Origin: JACMLX01 sp040384325
Lineage (GTDB): Bacteria; Gemmatimonadota; Gemmatimonadetes; Gemmatimonadales; Gemmatimonadaceae
Assembly (NCBI GenBank): GCA_040384325.1
Contig: JAZKJL010000003.1
Location: 124,001 to 188,000 of the forward strand
Length of the DNA stretch: 64,000 nt
Reading direction: 5' to 3'
In this document: piece by piece, positions 44,051-50,817 of the stretch
How the letters are laid out: each line of letters starts with the position of its first letter
Position numbering within the stretch: the first letter of the stretch is position 1
Program-made: the position numbers and the translations under genes
Notes under the pieces: generated by a model
Databases searched by the model: none
What the model was told of the DNA's origin: nothing
What the model saw: the letters and a program-made list of their open reading frames with translations, nothing else

Positions 44051-44623
44051 TCACTTCTTCGTGAGCCGCATCTCGAGCGTCCGGGTCCACGTCACGTCGT
44101 CGCGCGATTCCTCGCCGATCTCCACCCACTCACCGGCGGCCGAGCGGGTGATCGTGTAGCGCGTCTGCGTACCGTTTCGCGGCGGCGTCGACCACACGAA
44201 CGAGCTGCCGTCGACGATCGGTTCGGTGGTCGCGATCACGCCGCTGCCACCGCTCGACACCCAGCGGAAGCGCTGCACGCTGACATCGTAGGTGAGCAGG
44301 CCGACGGCCTGAAACACCTCACGTTCACCGCGCGCGGGATCGGCCAGGCTCCCACGACCCCGCACGACCAGCACCGTGCCGTTGGCGGCCTCGATCACCG
44401 TTTCGCGCTGCGTGAGCGTCATCTTGCGGCCGCCGGCGGTGAGGTGCACCGGCCCTTCCCATTCACCGACGAGCCAGGTCAGCGGCGCGAGACGGGCGCG
44501 CGCCGTGTCGGCGCCGGCGGTGGACGGCGGCTGCGCGCCGGCACCGGTGCCGGTGATCGCGAGGCAGACCGCGACCACGAGGAGGTGCAGCGAGGGGGAG
44601 AACTTTCGTCGGACAGGCGACAT
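44051..44623 (-). CDS. Secreted DUF1579-like protein
   Basis: The 190-residue product has a signal peptide (basic start MSPVRRK, hydrophobic LHLLVVAVCLAITGTGAGA). Its mature part begins RLAPLTWLVGEWEGPVHL and continues as alternating beta strands, a lipocalin-like pattern resembling DUF1579 proteins. The function is unknown. It is convergent with crtB and, with the AraC gene, forms a block without a clear photosynthetic role between crtB and the puf operon. Confidence 0.65.
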   Translation of the reverse strand: MSPVRRKFSPSLHLLVVAVCLAITGTGAGAQPPSTAGADTARARLAPLTWLVGEWEGPVHLTAGGRKMTLTQRETVIEAANGTVLVVRGRGSLADPARGEREVFQAVGLLTYDVSVQRFRWVSSGGSGVIATTEPIVDGSSFVWSTPPRNGTQTRYTITRSAAGEWVEIGEESRDDVTWTRTLEMRLTKK

Positions 44624-44741
44624 CGGCGGGCTCCGTTGAGGTGAGTGCGTCCGACGCAGGCTACCGACGCGCGGTCCGGCCGTCTTGAACGAATGCGACC
44701 TGTGGCGGCGCGCACGTCGATGCGCCGCGCGGCCGGGTCGC

Positions 44742-45578
44742 TCAGTCCACCAGCCGATCGTGCGTGATGTCGCCGAGGCGATCGATCAGCGAGGCCGGGG
44801 TGAACGTGGTGAGTCGTGCACACTCGCGCGTGAGGTGCGACTGGTCGGCGTAGCCTGTGTCCGCGGCCAGCCGCGAGAGCGCCACCGGCGCGCTGCGGTC
44901 GTCCGCCGTGGCGAGGCGCTTGAGCGCCGCACGGCCACGCCGGATGCTGGCGTACTCTTTCGGACTGAGTCCGGTCGCCGATCGAAAGCGGCGTTGCAGG
45001 TGTCGGGGTGAAATCGCGAGGCGCGCCGCGATGCTGGCGATGGTGGCAGTGCCGTCGGATGCGACGATCTGGTCCACCGCCGCCGTCACCAGTGGATCGA
45101 TGCGCACCGCGCGTGGCAACAGGGCGCGCACCCAGGCGTCGAGCACCACGGTGGCTGCTCGGTCATCCTCGGTATCAGGAAGCGCCAGCAATGCCGCCTG
45201 CAGGGGAGCCAGCGCCGCGCCGAAGCATTCCTCGGCGTCGATGGACGTGTCGCGCAACGCGACCGCATCGCGTGCGCAGCAGGGGCCACCAGCGTCGGGT
45301 CGGAACCGGATGCCCCAGTAGTGCGACCCGACGAACAGCGGCACCTCGCTGGCGCTGGTGGACGCGCCGACCACGCGGGAGATGCAGCCCCGCACGGGAA
45401 TGCGGCCGATCACCAACCCGGTGCAGCCATCCGGCCACACGCGATGCGTGAAGTCCGGGCTCGGCAGCGACCGCGCGGTGAAACTCCAGTAGGTCGCGAC
45501 CAGTGCGGCGACGTCCGGCGCGGGCGGCATCTCGACGTACCGGAGTGGCTTGGATTTCTCGACGGTCTGCGCGGGCAT
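44742..45578 (-). CDS. AraC family transcriptional regulator
   Basis: The product of about 278 residues has an N-terminal sensor-like domain (YVEMPPAPDVAALVATYWSF, then GVHYWGIRFRPD-like sequence) and a C-terminal AraC helix-turn-helix with IASIAARLAISPRHLQRRFR and SATGLSPKEYASIRRG. It lies directly downstream of the puf terminator on the same strand and upstream of the DUF1579-like gene. Whether it controls photosynthesis genes cannot be told. The ATG at 45578 is chosen where the sequence stops being arginine-rich shadow. Confidence 0.85.
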   Translation of the reverse strand: MPAQTVEKSKPLRYVEMPPAPDVAALVATYWSFTARSLPSPDFTHRVWPDGCTGLVIGRIPVRGCISRVVGASTSASEVPLFVGSHYWGIRFRPDAGGPCCARDAVALRDTSIDAEECFGAALAPLQAALLALPDTEDDRAATVVLDAWVRALLPRAVRIDPLVTAAVDQIVASDGTATIASIAARLAISPRHLQRRFRSATGLSPKEYASIRRGRAALKRLATADDRSAPVALSRLAADTGYADQSHLTRECARLTTFTPASLIDRLGDITHDRLVD

Positions 45579-45671
45579 CGGCGGGGGCGGTGTGGCGCGT
45601 CGGCGCCGGTACGGTCGCCGGAATTTTACCGCGTCTCGCGCCGGTCCGCGAAAGGAGGTGCCCGAACGCGC

Positions 45672-45707
45672 CACGCGCCCGGACCGCTGCTGCGATCCGG
45701 GCGCGTG
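45672..45707 (-). terminator. puf operon terminator hairpin
   Basis: CACGCGCCCGGA at 45672-45683 and TCCGGGCGCGTG at 45696-45707 form a perfect 12-bp stem with a 12-base loop. It begins 28 bases beyond the pufC stop codon on the minus strand. No U-run follows, but the stem is the strongest in this part of the window and would also protect the 3' end of the puf message. Confidence 0.75.
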
Positions 45708-45734
45708 ACGAGGGCGATGACTACACCAGCGGTG

Positions 45735-46901
45735 TTACGGTGTCGTGCGGGCGGGCACCGGGCTCGCGGCGGGCATCGCCGGGGCTGGTGTGGTTCCCAT
45801 CGCGACCTCGACACCGGCGGCAGTCGCCGTCGTCGGCGCGGCACTCAACTTGGCTCCGGTCGGTGTCGGCACCGGGGCCGTGAGTGGCGTGCCGTCGTAC
45901 AGCGGCTTGCCGGCTGCATCCAGCGGTCCAGCATTGGCGTCCCAGCCAGCGGCACCCCAGAGGGCAGGGTAGTCCTTGACCATCTTCGCGCCGTACAGCG
46001 GCTTGTAGACGCCGTTGTGGCACGTGATGCACTGTGCCTTGGGCGCGTCTCCATGCTCGCCCAGGCGACTGCGCGGGTACACCGGCTGCAGCGGGTTCAG
46101 GTAGTTCATGTTCATGTCGCGCAACATGGCGGCGCCGTAGTAGGCCACGACACGCTTCGGTGTCGACTGCTCCCACGACGTCCAGGCCCGCGAGTTGTGG
46201 CAGTACGTGCAGTTGACGCCGAGGGCATTCGACTGCGTCACCATCAGTGCGTACGTGTTGTACGTCTGGCGGATGGCGGTGCGGTTGCCGTCGTTGGGTT
46301 CGATCGTGTGCGTCTGCACGCGGATGTCGTCACGATCCAGGTAGTGCCGGAGGATCTGGTTCTCGGTGGTGTAGAACCAGAGGCCATTCGGCAGCGGCTG
46401 GCCGCGATGACAGGTGTAACACGTGACACCGGTGCCACCCACATGCTGCGTGTAGTCCGAATTCACGCGCCGCGTCATGCGGAGCATCATCCGGGATACC
46501 AGCTTGGTGTAGATCGGCTGCCCCTTGTTGGAATCGGCGGCAAAGTTGGCGGTGTTGTGGCAGTACGCGCAGTTGCCCGCGCCGCCCGCCACCCAGGCGC
46601 TCATCGCCGTCATCGTCCGCCCGAACTCGGCGGCGCTGATGTTGGTGAGCACCTGCACGTTCTGGTACTGGCCCGGAGGCCCCGGCGGGGCGGCAGGAAG
46701 CGGCTTCGGTGCCTGGTTGTACGCCGCGGTCTTCGCGATGTCATCCGGGTCGTAGTTCGTTTCCATGCCCACCCCGGCGTAGCCGTGCTGGGCGATCTGC
46801 TTCGGTCCCGGCTTGAGCACGTCCGGGGCACCCTTGCAGGCACCGAGGACGGCCAGCGCGAGGACCGCACCGCTGAGGCGCAGGGTCGGTCGCGTCATCA
46901 T
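45735..46901 (-). CDS. pufC: Tetraheme cytochrome subunit of the reaction centre
   Basis: PufC re-reduces the photo-oxidised special pair. The 388-residue product has a lipoprotein signal (VLALAVLGAC, lipobox cysteine C22) and four heme motifs: CAYCH at 111-115, CYTCH at 161-165, CTYCH at 231-235 and CITCH at 291-295. Methionines upstream of each site can be axial ligands. The last 50 residues are a proline/alanine/threonine-rich tail not typical of PufC. It overlaps the pufM stop codon, ending the pufBALMC operon. Confidence 0.95.
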   Translation of the reverse strand: MMTRPTLRLSGAVLALAVLGACKGAPDVLKPGPKQIAQHGYAGVGMETNYDPDDIAKTAAYNQAPKPLPAAPPGPPGQYQNVQVLTNISAAEFGRTMTAMSAWVAGGAGNCAYCHNTANFAADSNKGQPIYTKLVSRMMLRMTRRVNSDYTQHVGGTGVTCYTCHRGQPLPNGLWFYTTENQILRHYLDRDDIRVQTHTIEPNDGNRTAIRQTYNTYALMVTQSNALGVNCTYCHNSRAWTSWEQSTPKRVVAYYGAAMLRDMNMNYLNPLQPVYPRSRLGEHGDAPKAQCITCHNGVYKPLYGAKMVKDYPALWGAAGWDANAGPLDAAGKPLYDGTPLTAPVPTPTGAKLSAAPTTATAAGVEVAMGTTPAPAMPAASPVPARTTP

Positions 46902-48412
46902 GGTGTGGCCTCCACTGGCAGCACGACCTTGCCTCCGCTCGAGATCTCGACGCGACGGTTGAGGCGACGGCCTTCCGGGGTCTCGTTCGACCCGACTGGC
47001 TTGGTCTGCCCGAATCCGCGAGCCGTGATGCGGTCGGCGGCGATGCCATGCCGGCTGGTGAGCAGTTCACGCACCCGATTGGCGCGGTTCTGCGAGAGCG
47101 TCAGGTTGGCGGTGGGGTCACCGACGTTGTCGGTGTGGCCCTGCACCTCGACCTTCAGCGCCGGGTACTTCGTCATCAACCCCGCCAGGTTCGTCAGCTC
47201 GGCATCCGACTCGCCGCGCAAGGCGTCCATGCCGGTGTCGAAGTAGACCGCGCTCATGATGAACAACCCGTCGAGGTTCAACGAGTCGCGCATGTTGTCG
47301 CTGGTCAGCACCGGCTTGTTGTAGACCTCCACGTCACCGGTCAGCTGCGCCCCCTGCGGCACCGGGAGTCGCTGCGGCACCAGCCGCCCGCTCGCGTCAC
47401 GCATCATGCCCGGGAACGTGTCCGGCGCCACACCCATGTACTGACCACGCAGGTAGGGGGCCTGTTCGGCCTTCACCTCGTAGAGGACCGGGTAGCTCGG
47501 GGCCACGCCGTGCTTCTGCGCCCACAGGAACCAGTTGTCGACCGCCGTGCCCGTGAGCAGGATGCCGATGCCGCCGGTCAATGTGGTGAGCGTCGCGAAC
47601 CAGAAGGCCCAGCGATGGATGGATTCCGTGGTGGCGTTGAAGCCCATCGTCCAGCGCCAGAACAGGCCCATGCGCTCGCCGGCCGTGCCGCGATCCGTGA
47701 CCTGCTCGATCTCGCGTTCCGCACCGTACCGGCTGCAGGCCAGCACCGTCGCCGCATGCATCGCGAACAGCACCGCGGAGCCGTACAGGAACACGATCGA
47801 GAGCATGTGGAACGGATTGTAGAACAGGTTCCCGTAGCGGATGGAGAACGAGGCCGTCCAGTCCAGGTGCGGGAAGATTCCGAACGGCACCGCTTCCGAC
47901 CAGCTGCCGACCATCACCGGGCGGATGAAGCCCAGCACCAGGTAGAGCCAGATCGCCGACGCGAACGCCCAGACGATGTGCGAGCCCATGCCGAGCGCGC
48001 GCGCGCGCTGGTACATGCGCACCCACCAGAGCAGGATCGCGAGGGTGAGGAAGAAGCCGGCCAGCAGCCACCAGCCACCCTGTTCCAGCGGCGGGATGTG
48101 GAGGCCGTAGCGTGGTGCCGGTGGCTCGAGCGACAGCCACGGGAGCTGGCGGATGAACTGGATCGGATCCCAGCCCACCGAGCGCCACATGTTGAGCCCG
48201 ATGATCTCGAAGGCGATGAAGCCGAAGATCAGCGAGAAGACGCCGGTGGTGCCGAGATAGATCGGCCCGATCTGCGCATCACCGATCTTGCCGGCCCAGT
48301 AGAACAGGATCGGCTTGCCGTCGCGTCCCCAGGTGCCGCCGCGCAGCGGAACACCGGGATCGACCGGCGCGTGCACCTGCACGCGGGTCCAGAGGTTCTG
48401 GTATTCAATCAT
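46898..48412 (-). CDS. pufM: Reaction centre M subunit fused to an OmpA-like domain
   Basis: The first 305 residues are a complete M subunit. H182 (PHLDW), H202 (NPFHMLS), H219 (AMHAAT), E234 (EREIEQV), W252 (FWRWTM) and H266 (ESIHRWAF) match the pigment, iron and quinone ligands of Rhodobacter sphaeroides M. The normal length is about 305-325, but this product has 504 residues. After a linker, residues 388-492 form an OmpA C-terminal domain (AVYFDTGMDAL, VEVQGHTDNVGDPT, LTLSQNRANRVREL, RGFGQTKP, GRRLNRRVEI). D428 and R443 have the 15-residue spacing of the peptidoglycan-contact pair. The M subunit C terminus faces the periplasm, so this domain could grip the cell wall. Confidence 0.95.
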   Translation of the reverse strand: MIEYQNLWTRVQVHAPVDPGVPLRGGTWGRDGKPILFYWAGKIGDAQIGPIYLGTTGVFSLIFGFIAFEIIGLNMWRSVGWDPIQFIRQLPWLSLEPPAPRYGLHIPPLEQGGWWLLAGFFLTLAILLWWVRMYQRARALGMGSHIVWAFASAIWLYLVLGFIRPVMVGSWSEAVPFGIFPHLDWTASFSIRYGNLFYNPFHMLSIVFLYGSAVLFAMHAATVLACSRYGAEREIEQVTDRGTAGERMGLFWRWTMGFNATTESIHRWAFWFATLTTLTGGIGILLTGTAVDNWFLWAQKHGVAPSYPVLYEVKAEQAPYLRGQYMGVAPDTFPGMMRDASGRLVPQRLPVPQGAQLTGDVEVYNKPVLTSDNMRDSLNLDGLFIMSAVYFDTGMDALRGESDAELTNLAGLMTKYPALKVEVQGHTDNVGDPTANLTLSQNRANRVRELLTSRHGIAADRITARGFGQTKPVGSNETPEGRRLNRRVEISSGGKVVLPVEATP

Positions 48413-48419
48413 CGGCGCA

Positions 48420-49250
48420 TCACCTCGGGGCCCAGAAGGGCAGGTAGAGCCACCAGTTCCACCAGTCTGCCCAGCCGCGGGTCCAGAACGGACCGCTGAT
48501 CAGGATGCAGATGGCGCTCCAGAGCCCGGCGTTGAGCGCCAGGAAGAGCCCGAGCCGGTGAATGCCAATCGCGCCGATGGAATAGCCCACCGCGTCGCGG
48601 AAGAACGAGTTCTCGTGCTCGCTCGTCTTCACCGCTTCACCCTTCGGCGGGCTGGTCACTGACAGGATCAGTGAGCCGTGCATCGCGAGGGCGAGGTTGT
48701 TGGTGAAGAAGAACGTGATCGCCACCATGTGCGCCGGGTTGTAATGGAAGTGCTGGAACTGATAGCCGACGTTGGACACCCAGTCGAGGTGACTGAGGAT
48801 GCCGTACGGGAAGCCATGGCCCCATGCACCCAGCAGCACCGGGCGGATGATGACGAGCGAGATGTACGCGAACACCGCGACGGAATACGCCACGGGGACA
48901 TGGTAGCCCATGCCCAGCTTGCGGCTGATTTCAGCCTGACGCAGCACCCAGGCGACGAACGCCCCGGTGGCGAGGAAGGTGATCATCTGCCAGAGCCCGC
49001 CGTCCCGCAGCGGCGCGAGCCGCAACCCGTAACTCAGGTCGGGTGGGGCGATGTTGATCTGCCAGAGGTTCCACGTGGGCCCGATCGCTGCGCCGTAGAC
49101 GCAGAGTGCGGTGCCGAGAAGGGCACAGAAGGCCGCCACCACGCCGAAGAAGCCGACGTAGAAGGGGCCGATCCAGAAATCGAACAAGTCACCGCCGAGG
49201 AGGGTGCCGCCTCGCACGCGATACTTGTATTCGAAGGACATCATCGCCAT
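48420..49250 (-). CDS. pufL: Reaction centre L subunit
   Basis: The 276-residue product starts with FEYKYRVRGGTLLGGDLFDF and has five membrane helices. Pigment and iron ligands are H154 (LSHLDW), H169/H174 (FHYNPAHMV), H191 (AMHGSL) and H231 (GIHRLG). The QB pocket has E213 and S224, but the position equivalent to Asp L213 of Rhodobacter sphaeroides is N214 (EHENSFFRD). An AAGGAG lies nine bases before the first ATG; two further in-frame ATGs follow. pufM starts seven bases after the stop. Confidence 0.96.
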   Translation of the reverse strand: MAMMSFEYKYRVRGGTLLGGDLFDFWIGPFYVGFFGVVAAFCALLGTALCVYGAAIGPTWNLWQINIAPPDLSYGLRLAPLRDGGLWQMITFLATGAFVAWVLRQAEISRKLGMGYHVPVAYSVAVFAYISLVIIRPVLLGAWGHGFPYGILSHLDWVSNVGYQFQHFHYNPAHMVAITFFFTNNLALAMHGSLILSVTSPPKGEAVKTSEHENSFFRDAVGYSIGAIGIHRLGLFLALNAGLWSAICILISGPFWTRGWADWWNWWLYLPFWAPR

Positions 49251-49304
49251 CGATTGTCGCTCCTTGCTGGCACGTCAGTGACGCGGCGAAACCAGGCTAT
49301 GGCG

Positions 49305-49344
49305 CCGGATGGCCCACGTGGTCTGGACACGCGAGGCCATCCGG
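49305..49344 (-). promoter_or_regulatory. Intercistronic hairpin between pufA and pufL
   Basis: CCGGATGGCC at 49305-49314 and GGCCATCCGG at 49335-49344 form a perfect 10-bp stem with a 20-base loop in the 115-base gap between pufA and pufL. In Rhodobacter, hairpins at this place stabilise the pufBA segment of the transcript and raise the antenna to reaction-centre ratio. The same role is inferred here. Confidence 0.75.
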
Positions 49345-49365
49345 GCCGCAGCCCGCGCGCCGTCG

Positions 49366-49560
49366 TTACCGACTTGCCGGCATCGGGGTGAGCGCGTCTG
49401 CCGTCGACACCCTGGCTGCGTTCCCATCAGGATCGAGCCAGTTATACCGCGTGGTGCTCAGGAGAATGAAGTGAATGACCAGCGCCAGCGCGAACATGAA
49501 CGCGAAGATGCCGACCATCAGACGCCGGGGATCGAAGCCCTGCCACATTTTGTAAAGCAT
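49366..49560 (-). CDS. pufA: Light-harvesting 1 alpha polypeptide
   Basis: The 64-residue product has the LH1 alpha pattern: MWQGFDPRRLMVGIFAFMFA on the cytoplasmic side, the bacteriochlorophyll-binding H30 in LALVIHFILLSTTRYNWLD, and a short polar tail. A GAGGAG precedes the ATG by six bases. It follows pufB after ten bases. The tail of about 20 residues after NWLD is of ordinary length. Confidence 0.95.
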   Translation of the reverse strand: MLYKMWQGFDPRRLMVGIFAFMFALALVIHFILLSTTRYNWLDPDGNAARVSTADALTPMPASR

Positions 49561-49570
49561 GGGTTTCTCC

Positions 49571-49771
49571 TCAGCTCAGGAAGCGAGTGGCGGTGTGCGC
49601 GGCATCCATCAGCTGCGCGGCTCCGTACGACAGCGGCTTGCCGAACCACGGACGCCACTGCCAGCACAGGTAATGCACGATCGACGCGAAGAACGCGAAG
49701 CCTACAAACGTCAGCATGGCCAACGAGTGCACGCCGCGTGCTTCTTCGTCTGTCATCGGGGGCTTATCCAT
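49571..49771 (-). CDS. pufB: Light-harvesting 1 beta polypeptide
   Basis: The 66-residue product starts MDKPPMTDEEARGVHSLAML, with H15 and the bacteriochlorophyll-binding H33 in FASIVHYLCWQWRPWF. The segment after WRPWF continues for 23 residues (GKPLSYGAAQLMDAAHTA then TRFLS), longer than in most LH1 beta chains, which end close to that point. A GAGG lies five bases before the ATG. It is the first gene of pufBALMC. Confidence 0.93.
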   Translation of the reverse strand: MDKPPMTDEEARGVHSLAMLTFVGFAFFASIVHYLCWQWRPWFGKPLSYGAAQLMDAAHTATRFLS

Positions 49772-49818
49772 TCCAACCTCGGGAAATGGGGTGCTGCACG
49801 CTCCTGGCGCAGCGCAGG

Positions 49819-49842
49819 GCACGACATTGAATCCCGTCGTGC
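49819..49842. promoter_or_regulatory. Inverted repeat upstream of pufB
   Basis: GCACGAC at 49819-49825 and GTCGTGC at 49836-49842 are perfect seven-base arms around a ten-base spacer. The element lies 48 bases before the pufB start, in the only gap between pufB and the divergent bchO. It could be an operator or a 5' leader hairpin of the puf message. I do not recognise a specific regulator site. Confidence 0.45.
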
Positions 49843-49891
49843 AGGGACGAACGGCCCACCGGCTTGCGCCGGCCCAAACCCGGGTCGCCCG

Positions 49892-49909
49892 TGTTGACCA
49901 GACACCACA
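49892..49909. promoter_or_regulatory. PpsR-type TGT-N12-ACA site between bchO and pufB
   Basis: TGTTGACCAGACACCACA fits the TGT-N12-ACA consensus but its inner bases are not palindromic beyond the triplets, unlike the bchC, bchG and bchF sites. It overlaps the region just before the bchO ribosome site (CAGGAGG at 49911-49917). It is a weak candidate; the position between two photosynthesis transcription units is its main support. Confidence 0.35.
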
Positions 49910-49923
49910 CCAGGAGGGCATGC

Positions 49924-50814
49924 GTGCCTGATACCGACGCCACGCCACCGGACATCCCGGCAACGTGGCCAAATAGACTTGCTTCGCGCGCCGTGATGGC
50001 GGGCGGCGTGCGCTGGCATGTGCAGCGCGCGGGACGTGGCCCGACGGTCGTGCTGCTGCACGGTACGGCCGGCGCGACGCACACCTGGCGCACCGTGCTG
50101 CCGTTGCTGGCGCCGGTCGCCGACGTGATCGCGATCGACCTGCCGGGCCATGGCTTCACCACCGGCGCCACACCGGAGCAGCTGTCGCTGGCGGGCATGA
50201 CCACCGCCGTGCGGACGCTGCTCGAGACGCTCGACGTACGACCCCTGCTCGGTGTCGGACACTCGGCGGGCGCGGCAGTCCTGCTGCAGCTTGCCGCCTC
50301 GTCCCACCCGGTCGCACCACGATCGATCATTGGCGTCAACAGTGCACTCGTTTCCATCAATGCACTAGGGCAATTCCTGCTGCCGGCATCGCGTGCATTG
50401 CTGGAGCTGGACCCCGTGCGCGCCGGCATCGCCGCGCTGATGCGCAACGGCATGCTGGCCCGCACGCTGCTGCGGTCCGCCGGCACCCCGCTCGATGCGG
50501 CGCAGGAGGCGCGATACGTGGCGCTGCTCACCGACGCCGCACGCGTCGGCTCGGTGCTGCGCATGATGTCGGCGTGGGACCTGCCGGCACTGCAGGCCAC
50601 GTTCCCACGCATCGGCATCCCGGTCACGCTGGTGCATTCCCGCAACGAACCGTGGGTGCCGTACGACGAGCTGATGGCGGCGACACGTGCGTTGCCGATG
50701 CGGTCGGTGATCGACATGACCCCAGCGGGCCACCTCATCCCCGACGAGAAGCCGGCGGCGCTCGCCGACGTCATCACGTCGGCCCTCGCCACCACGGCGT
50801 CACGCACCGGCTGA
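49924..50814 (+). CDS. bchO: BchO, alpha/beta hydrolase of magnesium chelation
   Basis: The 296-residue product is an alpha/beta hydrolase with the oxyanion block VVLLHGTAGATHTW, nucleophile elbow VGHSAGAAVLLQL and a C-terminal histidine in MTPAGHLIPDE. BchO is encoded with bchID in purple bacteria and is thought to assist magnesium chelatase. The GTG at 49924 follows CAGGAGG. Here it stands alone, opposite in direction to the flanking puf and bchCXYZ genes, and ends three bases from the bchZ stop. Confidence 0.88.
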   Translation: MPDTDATPPDIPATWPNRLASRAVMAGGVRWHVQRAGRGPTVVLLHGTAGATHTWRTVLPLLAPVADVIAIDLPGHGFTTGATPEQLSLAGMTTAVRTLLETLDVRPLLGVGHSAGAAVLLQLAASSHPVAPRSIIGVNSALVSINALGQFLLPASRALLELDPVRAGIAALMRNGMLARTLLRSAGTPLDAAQEARYVALLTDAARVGSVLRMMSAWDLPALQATFPRIGIPVTLVHSRNEPWVPYDELMAATRALPMRSVIDMTPAGHLIPDEKPAALADVITSALATTASRTG

Positions 50815-50817
50815 CAC

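Noticed and set aside
45321..47246. A 641-codon plus-strand frame across the AraC, pufC and pufM genes
   Set aside because: Low-complexity, arginine-rich product antisense to clear genes; no family signature.
49858..49873. Short hairpin CCGGC-TTGC-GCCGG between pufB and bchO
   Set aside because: Five-base GC stems of this kind are frequent by chance in this base composition.
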